A stretch of DNA of 64,000 nt from Echinometra lucunter. Its lineage: Eukaryota; Echinodermata; Echinoidea; Camarodonta; Echinometridae. How positions within the stretch are numbered: the first letter of the stretch is position 1; each line of letters starts with the position of its first letter. The notes beneath the pieces were generated by a model. It ran no database searches. It saw nothing but the letters and a program-made list of their open reading frames with translations, and was not told the origin of the DNA. Below, one piece after another: positions 49,901 to 58,645 of this stretch. Where the stretch lies: NCBI GenBank assembly GCA_029962745.1, contig CM057169.1, forward strand, positions 20,738,143 through 20,802,142, in the 5' to 3' direction. A program made the position numbers and the translations under genes.

Positions 49901-50274
49901 GCCGAGCTGGGCAAGGGCAGCATGGAAGTAAATACAGAGTCTGATCAATTTTTTTCCTCAGTCAATTAAGCTGGCTTAAAACATATATTCACTTGTTTAT
50001 TGATATATTTTCATTTTAAAAAACAAACAGACAAAGAATACTGCACATGATTTGCTTTTTTAATTTGTGCTTCAGCAAAGGATTTTCACAGTGGAGCACC
50101 AGGAGTGTCAATTCTGACAGACATAGAAGAACCCACTATTATTATTCTTTTTTTTTTTATTATTATTATTATCATCATTATTATTATTATTATTATTGCT
50201 ATTATTATTATTATTGTTATTATTATTATTGTTTATTATTATTATCATTATTATTATCATCATTATTATTATCA

Positions 50275-50320
<46 letters not shown>

Positions 50321-50352
50321 CATTATTATTATTATCATCATTATTATTATCA

Positions 50353-50383
<31 letters not shown>

Positions 50384-50400
50384 CATTATTATTATTATCA

Positions 50401-50461
<61 letters not shown>

Positions 50462-53216
50462 CATTATTATTATTATTATTAATTTTCTATGATTTTTAGT
50501 AATATTGTGCAAAATATTTCTTTGTTACTATTTTGTAATATTAGCAGGTTGATATCAATGTGAGTTATCTATGCATTTATCTATGTCTGCAATTGTACAA
50601 ACAGCAGCAAGATGTTTTCCAGAGGCCACTTTCCATAAGGAAAGTTGCTTATATTGCCACCTTCAGAAGATCCATAAAACCTACTTTTTTTCCCCACTGA
50701 TCTATGTGATCTACTTCCTTTAAGACTGTAAATTTTTGTTCTCTTTTCATATATTTGTTTTTTAATATACTGTGGTACCAATTGTTTTTAGCACTCATAA
50801 ATATTCTTTCATTATTATTACACATAATTTCAATCTGCATCGTTGAGTTAGTTCTCCTTGTTGCTCCATCTCGCAGCTTGTTGCAGAGAGTGATGCGTTT
50901 CCGTGGTGCCAACCGACCCAAAGGAGGCATCAATGCTGCGTCATGGTTCACAAGACCAGGTAAGAAGCTCCTTCATTTTCAGTATTACTCTGGTGATAGT
51001 TGAACAGGATGCAGAGTACCTACAATATATTTGATTTGATTTGATTTATTTTTCTTCTGCATTCATATTAGTACAACATTTTGGTAACATATACAAAAAA
51101 GTACTTATTTTGACAATAAATCATTTTTCAAAAACAAGCAAGAAATGATAAATTGTCAAATTATTGTAATTCATTAAACATAAAATCATTTGTGGAAGAA
51201 TTTTTGCACATTTCTCTCCAGAACCCTTGATAAATATCTATTCAGTTCACCTGTTTTGCATAGTGGCATCTGAAAAGATGGAATCCAGTTTGCATACTAT
51301 TTGTTGCTATGTCAGGCAACCTCTGGCAAGCTTCTCGTTGTCGAAAGAAACTTTCGTTCAACAAGTATGCAAAAAATTAGTCCAAAGTTCTGTTGGAACA
51401 AGTCACAGTACATATCTTTTCATTTCCAGTGAGCTAATTACATCTTCTACCTTTCCACTGGAAGAGAATGGCCTTTATTCAAGGCAATATAAAATATGTC
51501 TGTGTTAGTAATGAGATTTGCATTCTGTGATGCAGTCAGTGAGTGTGCTGTAAAAGTGGAGATGACATGAAGATAGTGAAAGCGTGACATGTTTTGAACT
51601 TTTCCTTGCTTCTTACCCAGTTGATCCATTAGAGGCTCCAGGTTATCACAAGGTGATCAAGAAACCCATGGACTTTGGCACCATCAAGAGAAATCTAGAG
51701 GTAAGAGTGTCTTCCATTTCTCCTTGGTCTTGGTATCATTTAACTCTTATGGTGCCAAGGGGTTTTGCTTGTTCCTCGATTCTACCAAATCATGAATAAT
51801 TCTTACTTTTCAAATGCCTGCATATCTTCATCAGTAACTCCTATACCAATATGTTGTACACAAAAGTTGTAGAATATTTATTACCCTTTCAAATGAAACA
51901 AAGTATTTCTATTAATTCAATGTCATGTATGAAATTATTGTGAAACAGCCCTGAGCTTCCCTCTTAGCCTTTACGTTTTCGTTTCTCATTTGTTTGCTAT
52001 TGTTTTATGGTAAAGTGACAATGGATCCTTTCCAAAATCTGCTGTTTTCTTTTAAAAATCCTATGGTAGCATATAGTGGCTGATAGATATTTTAAATACT
52101 ATGTTCATCCTCTAAACTTTTACATATTTTCATCACCATATACTTCTTTTTGAGCGGAGTAATGGTTGATTAAAAATGCAAAGTATATTTGTCATATATA
52201 GGTGACATTGGCACTGTAAGCGTTAACCCATTGACTTCTGAATTCTCTCATTCCCAGGGGCTTAATTACGGCCTTGTGACCCCCCCCCCCCCCCCCCGAT
52301 GCCTCTTTTCATGCCACTCCTTTTTACTAGGCTACCTGAGGGAGCCTTCTTTGTGGCATTATCCTAGTGTGTTGTTTACAGAAATTATTAACAGAGGATT
52401 TCAGATGGACACTGTGCGGATAGATATTACCCCTGAGAATGTTCACGAAATGTTTGTGGATTTTTTTTTGCAGGCTGCTACCTACCAAGACTTCAGTGAG
52501 TTCCACCATGACATGATGCTGGTGAGAGGCAACTGCCTGCAGTACAACCCTCCAGGACACGCTGCAAGGAAAGACTGTGAGGAAGTCTTTCAGTTCTACA
52601 CTTCAGAGTATTCCAAAACCTTGGACAGGTGGCAGAAGGTAGGAGAGGTCTTCTCAGTCCAAGTTCAGTCCTAAAGATGTAGACATTGTTCTGTTCGAAT
52701 TTTTTTGTAGTTTAAGTCAAGGTCGAAAGTGATGAAGACCTTGATTTATTTAGTAGTCCTGGAAATGTGGTTTGCAAAATGTAGAGAGATCTCCCAAAAC
52801 CAATCTCAGTTCTGAAGGTGTTTTTCCCCCCGATAATTTCCTTGTTGTGCTTAATGTTAACTTAGTTGGTGTTTCTTTTTTTTTTCATTAATGTTTTTTT
52901 TTGTGTGTGGTTTTTGTGTGTGTGTGTGTGTGTGTTTTTTTTTTTTTCAGTTTTAGTCCAGGTTAGAAGTGAGGAAGATATTTAGTTTGGGTAATAGTTC
53001 AAGACACTGCATAAGTAGCAGATGGGAGGATGGGTCCCATTTCTGATGGGGTTTCCCACCTATTCTTAGTAAATGCTTATGCTTGCTTTGGTGTCACAAT
53101 CAGTTCTTTTTTAATCTTATTTATTTTCTTTGTTTCAGCAACTGCTGTCAATGCCAAAGTCTCCAAAGAGAATACGAGCAGATCCACCAGCAGTACAACC
53201 TCCAACACAGCAGTAG
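34820..53216 (+). CDS. EMSY: EMSY homologue with ENT domain and C-terminal bromodomain (20 coding exons)
   Basis: Chromatin-associated transcriptional repressor; in human it binds the BRCA2 N-terminus and HP1-type proteins. Twenty exons join in phase into 1146 residues, ATG at 34820 (ACCATGTGG) and TAG at 53214. Residues 1-85 form the ENT domain: LLDMEEKECRSVLRRLELEA, YSSIISAFRAQGDLTPEKK, ISTERHKAEVRRAVNDEKLT. EWSVEGRRLVPLMPRFIPQT (about 90) follows, as in human EMSY. A long Ser/Thr/Pro-rich middle keeps human-like islets MKITFTK (about 230), KTNVIVVQK (about 500) and AIKALLEI (about 710). An acidic stretch (DEDDEEEGDEE, about 935) and a basic RRKRK motif (about 985) follow. Residues about 1005-1120 are a bromodomain: ASWFTRPVDPLEAPGYHKVI, KKPMDFGTIKRNLE and NCLQYNPPG, with the acetyl-lysine Asn at 1091. 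Human EMSY as I know it has no bromodomain. Confidence 0.93.
35453..35527 (+). CDS. EMSY: EMSY coding exon 2 (ENT)
   Basis: Acceptor CCTGTAG, donor GAAAG|GTAAAT. Encodes ISTERHKAEVRRAVNDEKLT and TIAE, nearly identical to vertebrate EMSY. Phase 2 both sides. Confidence 0.95.
35680..35855 (+). CDS. EMSY: EMSY coding exon 3
   Basis: Acceptor TTTCAG, donor AGAAG|GTAACT. Encodes SGEVNSLEWSVEGRRLVPLM, PRFIPQTAYAVTANQVANMA and HNATLPNPEDTAKKE. Phase 2 in, 1 out. Confidence 0.95.
36778..36858 (+). CDS. EMSY: EMSY coding exon 4
   Basis: Acceptor TACTTAG, donor CTAAAT|GTAAGC. Encodes DESKASSESSGENNYIVLPP and GTILPK, comparable to the VVVLPSGS stretch of human EMSY. Phase 1 both sides. Confidence 0.85.
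37307..37569 (+). CDS. EMSY: EMSY coding exon 5
   Basis: Acceptor TCTCTAG, donor CAGAAG|GTAAAT. Ser-rich, ending MKITFTKVGSGTTPTTSHAA, which matches the KITFTK islet of EMSY. Phase 1 in, 0 out. Confidence 0.92.
38089..38233 (+). CDS. EMSY: EMSY coding exon 6 (NAGNAG acceptor)
   Basis: Acceptor CTACAGCAG allows exon start at 38089 or 38092, adding or dropping one Gln before VIIMSSANADQTPPSEVPS. Donor GAAG|GTTAGT. Ends TMSEGHPPFQMTYE. Confidence 0.88.
38281..38627. mobile_element. MITE family D copy 1 (TAGGGAGCTTTAGATACG ends)
   Basis: About 40-bp inverted ends (TAGGGAGCTTTAGATACGCG / CGCGTATCTAAAGCTCCCTA) bordered by A/T-rich sequence. CpG-rich interior with CGCATGCGCG. In the EMSY intron after exon 6. 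Confidence 0.85.
39137..39367 (+). CDS. EMSY: EMSY coding exon 7
   Basis: Acceptor GATATAG, donor ACCAG|GTCAGT. Encodes QLTGIVTPYPPVSKHHRKGS, KPFTIIQQTPG and a Ser/Gly-rich tail. Phase 1 both sides. Confidence 0.87.
40250..40393 (+). CDS. EMSY: EMSY coding exon 8 (3' end in a minisatellite)
   Basis: Acceptor TGTACAG, donor CACAG|GTACAG. Encodes MKLITQTVASSSGRMSSKTY, then SASSATPSVRTTTIGVQAPR and SSVTT. The last 38 nt plus donor are repeated about six times downstream. Confidence 0.87.
40356..40857 (+). repeat. Minisatellite duplicating EMSY exon-8 end plus 5' splice site (about 6 copies)
   Basis: The exon end (ATAGGGGTACAGGCACCAAG to CACCACAG) with its donor recurs about every 69-86 bp: donors at 40394, 40479, 40562, 40631, 40716 and about 40799. 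A 237-bp higher-order unit (three sub-units) is itself duplicated (40384 against 40621). The array ends in a poly-C tract at 40863. Read-through of the first donor meets TAG within five codons. Confidence 0.9.
41089..41259 (+). CDS. EMSY: EMSY coding exon 9
   Basis: Acceptor CATACAG, donor CACAG|GTAAGA. Encodes SQSTGLGARNIVTSPGPRIV and VITLSPMSLQKTPGKNTTTT. Phase 1 both sides. Confidence 0.87.
41453..41922. mobile_element. MITE family D copy 2 (internally rearranged)
   Basis: Same ends as 38281-38627, but about 120 bp longer because an internal block (ATCAAACAAAGCG..GTGAAC..GTTACGTCATAAA) is present twice. Interior in opposite orientation. A GAT-rich tract follows (41923-42030). Confidence 0.82.
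42325..42443 (+). CDS. EMSY: EMSY coding exon 10
   Basis: Acceptor ACACCAG, donor ATCATG|GTAAGA. Encodes VVTKPGAVVPGKTNVIVVQK and SQIKSKMISSPRSATPGIM; the NVIVVQK islet is shared with human EMSY. Confidence 0.92.
42955..43622. mobile_element. TIR element, about 670 bp (ACCACCAATAAGTCG ends)
   Basis: Left ACATACTTGACCTGCTGCCT with AAACCACCAATAAGTCG; right end inverse (CGACTTATTGGTGGTTT, GGCGGGTCACATATGT). No coding capacity seen. In the EMSY intron between exons 10 and 11. Confidence 0.65.
44064..44336 (+). CDS. EMSY: EMSY coding exon 11
   Basis: Acceptor TATCACAG, donor AGTCAG|GTAAGT; an earlier GGTAAG donor would break phase. Encodes THTTSVLTRPKIAMTMTSGV and Pro/Ser/Gly-rich sequence ending VGSTGKSQ. 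Confidence 0.88.
44389..45707. mobile_element. MITE family E (TTAAC..CATAG ends) split by a nested element
   Basis: Reverse copy of the element at 54821-55236: TTAACTCATAGCAGTACAGA on the left, then GTACCTCTATGGGTTAA on the right. The middle is interrupted at a T-run by the element at 44470-45370. Confidence 0.75.
44470..45370. mobile_element. Helentron/pearl-like non-autonomous element with internal tandem repeats
   Basis: Left end has the hairpin ATGCCTCCG..CGGAGGCAT. The right end has GCGGAGGCATA, then the hairpin TTCGACCACGCGTGGTCGAA and CTAG. Between them are about five diverged 150-170-bp repeats (TGACAGAT..CAAACTTGGC, GATCTGATTAGATTT, CAAGGTCAAAGGTCA). Insertion is between T residues. 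This layout is the one described for Helentron-associated (HINE/pearl-type) elements. Confidence 0.6.
46127..46301 (+). CDS. EMSY: EMSY coding exon 12
   Basis: Acceptor TTACCAG, donor CTAG|GTAAGT. Encodes GLGRSKSPIAQSMSMLSADL and VVVEEVPGVMRSASL. Phase 0 in, 1 out. Confidence 0.87.
46342..46566 (+). repeat. Two-copy tandem duplication, about 112 bp
   Basis: GCCATGAATATGGAATGAT to CATTACTGTTTTTTTTCATA is repeated directly with few changes, in the EMSY intron after exon 12. Confidence 0.85.
46884..47039 (+). CDS. EMSY: EMSY coding exon 13
   Basis: Acceptor TTCTCAG, donor TACAG|GTCAGG. Encodes RDPSLIFQSSMGKPNTEWID and SASSAIKALLEIRGQPLPPA; resembles the STIKALLEL region of human EMSY. A palindromic MITE begins 5 bp after the donor. 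Confidence 0.9.
47045..47180. mobile_element. Small palindromic MITE (GGGAGC..AAGTGTCTTGTCAG)
   Basis: 136 bp; left GGGAGCTTTTCATCAAGTGT CTTGTCAG and right inverse CTGACAAGACACTTAATGAA ATGCTCCC. Begins 5 bp after the exon-13 donor of EMSY. Confidence 0.8.
47791..48290 (+). CDS. EMSY: EMSY coding exon 14 (largest)
   Basis: 500-nt exon; acceptor TCTTCTAG, donor CCACAG|GTGAGT. Encodes VKHVPFSGVSPGLPPSSGTK, VVDQFEQFLESENLEGGKRS, a charged segment and DPFEFVEEIISKESEP. Phase 1 in, 0 out. Confidence 0.92.
48743..48959 (+). CDS. EMSY: EMSY coding exon 15 (acidic region)
   Basis: Acceptor CTTGCAG, donor CATAG|GTGAGA. Encodes SSFDITQMNLEDLSCQRMRE followed by an Asp/Glu run and DDLGSSSEMMSFI. Phase 0 in, 1 out. 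Confidence 0.91.
49780..49927 (+). CDS. EMSY: EMSY coding exon 16 (basic motif, bromodomain lead-in)
   Basis: Acceptor TTATAG, donor TGGAA|GTAAAT. Encodes SSGGSGSEGVMGSDGSLRVS, RRKRKAPTPIDEETGP and SMPSWARAAW. Phase 1 in, 2 out. A 330-bp ATT microsatellite follows at 50145. Confidence 0.9.
50145..50480 (+). repeat. (ATT)n microsatellite, about 330 bp
   Basis: Near-continuous ATT/ATC triplets in an EMSY intron. It keeps all three frames of both strands open (poly-Ile/Leu/Tyr/Asn) but is not coding. Confidence 0.97.
50877..50959 (+). CDS. EMSY: EMSY coding exon 17 (bromodomain helix Z)
   Basis: Acceptor CTCGCAG, donor ACCAG|GTAAGA. Encodes LLQRVMRFRGANRPKGGINA and ASWFTRP, the first helix and start of the ZA loop. 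Confidence 0.91.
51621..51700 (+). CDS. EMSY: EMSY coding exon 18 (bromodomain ZA loop, helix A)
   Basis: Acceptor TACCCAG, donor TAGAG|GTAAGA. Encodes DPLEAPGYHKVIKKPMDFGT and IKRNLE; the PGY..VI..PMD pattern is diagnostic of bromodomains. Confidence 0.94.
52474..52638 (+). CDS. EMSY: EMSY coding exon 19 (bromodomain helices B and C)
   Basis: Acceptor TTTTGCAG, donor CAGAAG|GTAGGA. Encodes AATYQDFSEFHHDMMLVRGN, CLQYNPPGHAARKDCEEVFQ and FYTSEYSKTLDRWQK; YN carries the conserved acetyl-lysine-binding Asn. Confidence 0.94.
53139..53216 (+). CDS. EMSY: EMSY coding exon 20 (C-terminus)
   Basis: Acceptor TGTTTCAG. Encodes QLLSMPKSPKRIRADPPAVQ and PPTQQ, then TAG at 53214. Chosen over a longer overlapping frame because phase 0 is required from exon 19. 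Confidence 0.88.
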   Translation, partial: QLLSMPKSPKRIRADPPAVQPPTQQ

Positions 53217-53410
53217 ATTCTTCAATTGTATGCGCTTCTCTCTGTCTGCGTAACGTGAAAGTAATCATGACATGGATCTCAGAACAGTACAGTATTACAG
53301 GATTGTCTCAAAGCAAGGCATTATGTGATATTTTAGTCATGGGCTCTTTGATTTTGCCATCAGCCTAAAAGGAACGTTTTAAACATTGTTTGCTTGAATG
53401 GATTGGTTTC

Positions 53411-53548
53411 CAAGGCTACATTTCATGAAACCGTCATAAGTCTTAGTTCATGGACATCCAATTGAAACACATGTTAATTCTACAACACGCGTTTCAGTGG
53501 GATGTCCAAGAAGTTAGACTTATGACAGTTTCGTGAAACGCAGCCCTG
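53411..53548. mobile_element. hAT-like MITE in the EMSY 3' flank
   Basis: CAAGGCTACATTTCATGAAA and its inverse TTTCGTGAAACGCAGCCCTG. 138 bp, about 195 bp after the EMSY stop, so possibly in its 3' UTR. Confidence 0.75.
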
Positions 53549-53657
53549 ATGTAATTACATTTAAAGGGAAAGATAAACTTTAGTTCTGGTTATGTGATTA
53601 CAATGTTAAAAAGAAACTGCTTCAGAGCAAGTGGGAAAGGCTGACTGTAGTTCATAG

Positions 53658-53663
53658 AATAAA
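53658..53663 (+). terminator. Candidate poly(A) signal of EMSY
   Basis: AATAAA in CATAGAATAAACAATAAT, about 440 bp after the stop. No transcript evidence. Confidence 0.35.
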
Positions 53664-53911
53664 CAATAATGTGGGGATTTGGAATATCAAAATGAGAAAA
53701 AATTTGACTGAATCTCACTGAAAAGCCTATGCACTGCACACAGAAAGCGGTATTTGGGACTACACACAAATGTTCAGGCCCAGTGCTCAAGTTGTTTCTA
53801 TTCATGTTTAAAAAATGAGGGCATTTGAAAAGTAATCCTTTGCAGGGGACATTTTTATCATGATTTTTCTTTCAAATGCCTCTTTCCCCTTTAGCCTTAA
53901 GTCCTCTAGCC

Positions 53912-54398
53912 TTAAAGTGATTACACAATGGTAAATTTTTTTTTTGGTATATGGTCGAGAATAGAATTCTAAGAAGAATAACGTTAAAAATTTGATGATT
54001 TTCAATCGAAATCAATGCATTTTGGCTAATTTTCTCATAAAAAGTCAAGAGTTGACCCAAAAATTTGAGTATGAGGTATGACGTAAAAGTGGGTACCCAG
54101 CTTCGTGCATTGCAGTTGTGCTGCGCACTAGACTGTACAATGTGCATTATACCTTGCGCGCATTTTGCTAGAATTGCGCGACAAGGTACCCACTTTGACG
54201 TCATTTTGACGTCAAAGCGGGTACCCAGTTGAAACTGGGTCACAGCTGAGGGGTCAAAAATATCCTGAAATCTACCACATTTGGGGGTTTCCTTGGCAAC
54301 ATGACTTTTTAAAAACTTTAGGCAGATGACTTTCTGCTAATAAAATCATGCTCTTTTAAATGAACTAACATTGTTTCAGCATTGGGTACCCCCTTTAA
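53912..54398. mobile_element. MITE family C copy 3 (inverted)
   Basis: Reverse-complement copy of the 10881 and 12769 elements. Starts TTAAAGTGATTAC and ends GGTACCCCCTTTAA. Downstream of EMSY. Confidence 0.75.
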
Positions 54399-54399
54399 G

Positions 54400-54820
54400 C
54401 CTTAGATAACTCAGCTGGAGTCTGTGAAAAACGTGTGTTACACCAAAATCAAATCTTTTCCAACAGGTAAAGTACATCTGCTTTTTTTCTGGAATGCTGT
54501 CCATTGTAGCTATAACCTAAAGTTTCTTGAGGTATTTTTCCATACTTAATAATCCATTTTTAAAGCAGCTACATTTATTCTTAATTCCCCCACAAGCCCA
54601 GAATAGAAGTAGCCCTTGAGGAAAGTGCATTAGTGACTACTTTGAAAGTCCTGTGAAAAAAAAGATAATAATGATTTTTCTATTCCACTCTATTCTTGAA
54701 TTTGTACATATTTGTAGATAATTTACATGTAGATCTAAGCTAATGTTGTATTCTTGGATCATGAGACTCTAGTCATATTGAGAAGGCTATCACCAGACTG
54801 AGTTTACACTGAAGAAAGAG
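54400..54820. other. Spacer without recognised feature
   Basis: AT-rich sequence between two MITEs; no gene, repeat or RNA recognised. Confidence 0.5.
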
Positions 54821-55236
54821 TTAACCCATAGAAGTACAGTGTCACCTTTAGGAGATGCTTTTGCAGTATCTGTTGGTCCAGAATGTTGGGCAGTACATAT
54901 TATACATGAGCAGAAAGAGAAAAATGCACTGACAATTTTGAGCCCATTCCCCATCGCTGTATGGTGTGGTGTTCTCGAATTAGAGCAGTTTAAGTGTAAC
55001 TGATCATTAAACTCTTTAAATTGGCAACGCAGTGAATAATATATAATCACTATTTCTGTGTTCGTATTGGCCATTTCTGATTCAATTTTACAATTATATT
55101 TCATTTTGGTTTATATTATATCCATTTTTTTTTTTCAAGCTATGTAAACGTGGAAAAAATTATTTTGTATTGCCAATTTGAGGATTGAATATGATTAATT
55201 TAGACCTCAAGAAAGCTCTGTACTGCTATGGGTTAA
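54821..55236. mobile_element. MITE family E, intact copy
   Basis: TTAACCCATAGAAGTACAG / CTGTACTGCTATGGGTTAA inverted ends including TTAA. Same body as the split copy at 44389. Confidence 0.8.
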
Positions 55237-55712
55237 CCCGTAGTAGTGAGTTGTCTCCATTTTTTGACACTTATGCCAGTATTTTTTTTATTTAAAATAT
55301 CAGGAATTACACATCATACATGAGCAGAAAGAGAAAAATTCACTGAAAATTTTGAGTCTATTTTCAAAGCAGTATGATGGATTGTTCTCGAAAATGAGCG
55401 ATCTGATTGTAACTTATCAATAAACTCCATAAATTGGCACTGTAGTGAAAATTATATATAATCACGATTAATGTGTGAAAATTGGCAATTTTCATCCACT
55501 TTAGTTCATGATATGCAGCGCTTAGAAACATTTGTATTAAGCGCTATATAAATGTTGCATATTATTATTATTATTATTATTATTATTATGTTTTGATTTT
55601 TTTAAAAACTGTTTAGACATTAAAAATGAGTTTAAGTACTTGCCAATTTGAAGACTAGAGTAAAAGCTGATTAACGTAGTCCTTATGAAAACTCTGTACT
55701 GCTATGGGTTAA
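55233..55712. mobile_element. MITE family E, adjacent copy sharing the TTAA
   Basis: Starts TTAACCCGTAGTAG at the TTAA that ends the previous copy, and finishes CTGTACTGCTATGGGTTAA. Carries a TAAGCGCTATATAAATG plus (ATT)n tail insertion at 55513-55590. Confidence 0.75.
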
Positions 55713-56819
55713 GTGGAATGGAAAAAATTTGGTTAGCTTGGAATTGACATGAAGTCATTTCCAAGCTGGTACCGGTATGCCTGAGTTATTAAGGAATATG
55801 CATGGAGGTAGCTGTTTACAATGTTTCAGTGACTAGTAAATTTGTATGATGTAGGTAAATATATGACAATAAAAGTTTACCAATCGTTGTTGAACAAAGT
55901 TTTAATTATCATACTATTCCTGTTTTTTCACCTTGTTGTTCCTCCAAGCTTGCTATCTGTGTGTGTATATTGCAAAGAAAACATGTGGCACCAGTTTTTG
56001 TTTGTTTGTTTGTTTGTTTTGTTTTGCTTTTAGTGATGTCTTCTTTCTTTCTTTTTTGTCATTTAATAATGTTTATTTTATTTATTATTTTATTAAAACA
56101 TATTTATACAGGATAAAACATGATCAGCAGATGCTGTTTTTCATCATGGTCCTGATTAAAGGACATGAGACAAAAAAACATTATCAATACAACAGAAACA
56201 ATTATTTCATAAAAAGCATATAATGATATCAAAATCAGTACAAAATCTATTTAAGAAGGTGCTAGAGAGTCGGGAGAGGAAGAAGAGAGGATAAAAGAGA
56301 CAGTTGAAAAAGATTAAAGAAAATACAGGATGAGAGAATGAGAGAAAGATTGGAATAAGGACGAGCAATGTCAGAATGAGAGAGAAATATAAATATACCG
56401 GTAGTATAAATGAGCAGGGTAATAAAAGGAAGAAAAGAGAAGACATGATTGTAAAATGTCATTACAAAATACATAAGTAGTAACACTATGAAGAGATCTA
56501 TCAATCTGTTGTAAGTTTTCATATAACACCTGAATAGATCCCTGTCATTTGATTGGTTGTTTGATATTGATCATTTGTCCCATGATTTGTCCCATTGCAC
56601 TATGACGTCATCGTTCGTGCAATTGTGGCTCCATTTACCTTGCAATCTTGGATCCATACGATTTGCTCCATTGCACGAACGCGAGAGCCCGGCACACAAA
56701 GTACGTAAAACGCTTGCGTTTGCAGTGTGCACCAGGAACAGCGCGGTAGCGTATAGCGCTACTGTTTTATTGCGATTTGATCTATTTTTAGGTGTCATAT
56801 AAAACAAATAATGAATGTT

Positions 56820-56958
56820 TTTTTATTCGAGCAATAGACAGAATATTTCATTCGGTGAAAGATGAAATTATTGATCCATTCAACTCGGCTGCGCCTCGTT
56901 GAATAGATCATTTCATCTTTCACCTCATGAAATATTCTGTCCATTGCACTCATAAACA
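56820..56958. mobile_element. Palindromic element (CAATGGACAGAATATTTCAT arms)
   Basis: Arms about 56830-56883 and 56900-56955 are inverse (GACAGAATATTTCAT, GGTGAAAGATGAAAT, ATTCAAC). Inserted in unit 1 of the array. Confidence 0.7.
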
Positions 56959-57465
56959 TTCATTATTTGTATAATAAAATACTTATTCTTGTATGAGCGC
57001 TTGACTGAAGGAAATGAGAGATAAAATGTTTCGAAGTTCAGTTGGCAACGAGTTCCACGTCCATGTAATACATGCATTATTACATTATTTCTAAACTTGA
57101 TATTTCATAAACCTGTTTTGACTTTTTAAGAAGAAACAGTAACTGTTATCTGAATGAACAGATCATGGCTCTATTACATATATTTCATCAAATTTAATCA
57201 GTTTACTACAAATAGTTGATACATTATATTTCCATTTGTTGATTTTCTCTGTATGCAGACAACTTCCGTTTATACTTACATGAAGCAGCACATGCGATGT
57301 TTCCTTAAAAAGGTTTCCTTGAAAAGGTTTCCTTAAAAACTATATCTTCATTTATTTCCCTTTGTATTGCAACAGCTTCTTTTTATACTTACACAACAAC
57401 AAGGCAGGTATAGTGGTGACCCGAGTTGACCCAAAATCTATTCATGAAATGATGATTATGATCAT

Positions 57466-57570
57466 AATGGGGGCACCGTGGTATATTGGTGAAGGCTCCT
57501 GACTCTCACACGAGAGATCCTGGGTTCGATCCTCACTGAGTGCTTTCATCCTTGGACAAGATTTTCTACA
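57466..57570 (+). repeat. tRNA-derived SINE-like unit 1
   Basis: CGTGGTATATTGGTGAAGG (A-box-like) and GGGTTCGATCC (B box), then ACTGAGTGC. Lacks a closed acceptor stem. Confidence 0.65.
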
Positions 57571-57754
57571 AACATTTGTCCCACGCGTAAGGGTAATAAT
57601 AATTTTCATGTTCCTCAGGAAGAAATTAAAGCAGCTTCCTAGGGTCAATATCATTAAGATTATTATAAATCACAGGTGCAATATTAGAACATCAGAAGAT
57701 GTGATTTTTTCCATTTTCATTTTTCTTGTCTCCCCGTTTATTCAGTCCCCGAAG

Positions 57755-58185
57755 CCAGCCGCGGATCCAGGATTTGATGGGGGGGGGGGGGCATGACCAT
57801 GGAATTTTTTTGTAATTTAGCGACTAAAAAAAAAAAAGGTTGTACATTATATTCCGGCAGTGAACTCCCGGTCGCGGAAAGCTGGTAAGCGGAGGGTGCA
57901 TAAATTTTTTTTTTGCGTGTGTCGTTAAAACCGTATCAGGGGAGTAGGCGTATCTTATTATCCTATTACAGGTCCAAAAATTTCGCGACAAGCAAAAAAA
58001 GAAAAATTTGTACATTACATTTGTTATTTCGGCGTTCTTTTTTTTTTTTTAAGGGCCCCTTTCTTTTTCAGGGGGCCAAGGTACCCAAAATGGTAAAAAA
58101 ATGGGCTGAAAAAAAAATTGGGGCCGGGGGGGGGGGGCCAAGGCCCGCTCGCCCCCCCCCCCCCCCGGATCCGCGCCTGCCGGAA
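57755..58185. mobile_element. Element bounded by GCGGATCC plus poly-G/poly-C, copy in unit 1
   Basis: Left CCGCGGATCCAGGATTTGAT followed by poly-G; right poly-C followed by GGATCCGCGCCTG, i.e. inverted GCGGATCC ends with homopolymer tracts inside. A matching copy is at about 61368-61812. Confidence 0.55.
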
Positions 58186-58532
58186 GCCTACGTGCATTTC
58201 ACATCCCTAACCTCTAACGCATTTATTCACCATCAATCACACCTGTCAATTCCGAAGATACTGCATGATATCTTTAACATTGATATTTACAAGAGTGTGA
58301 TTAGTATGATAAGATAGGGGTTATCCTCGTTTGAACTTTATTCATTTCTACTCCATGTCAAAAAAATGATCAAATTTTTTTAAAATAAATAAATACTCAA
58401 CTTTGGTTGCTCCTCCCAGTTTTGAATGTATTACTAGCTTTCGTCTGACTCGAGATGAAGCCTTCCTGAAAGCATCCAGAAGCATAAGGAGACCCCCTCT
58501 CCCCATCTCCTTTCCTATCATGGGAGCTAGAG

Positions 58533-58573
58533 AGTAAGAGAGAGAGAGAGGGAAAGAGGAGGGAAGAGGGAGG

Positions 58574-58640
<67 letters not shown>

Positions 58641-58645
58641 GGGAA
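58533..58645. repeat. (GA)n microsatellite, unit 1
   Basis: GAGA-rich tract. Equivalent tracts at 60185-60265 and 62165-62242 differ in length. Confidence 0.95.

Noticed and set aside
50047..50512. Long open frames on both strands rich in Ile/Leu/Tyr/Asn
   Set aside because: They are translations of an (ATT)n microsatellite inside an EMSY intron.
52189..52473. Open frame continuous with EMSY exon 19 on its 5' side
   Set aside because: Contains a poly-C tract and no bromodomain-like sequence; a TTTTGCAG acceptor at 52473 gives the conserved join to exon 18.
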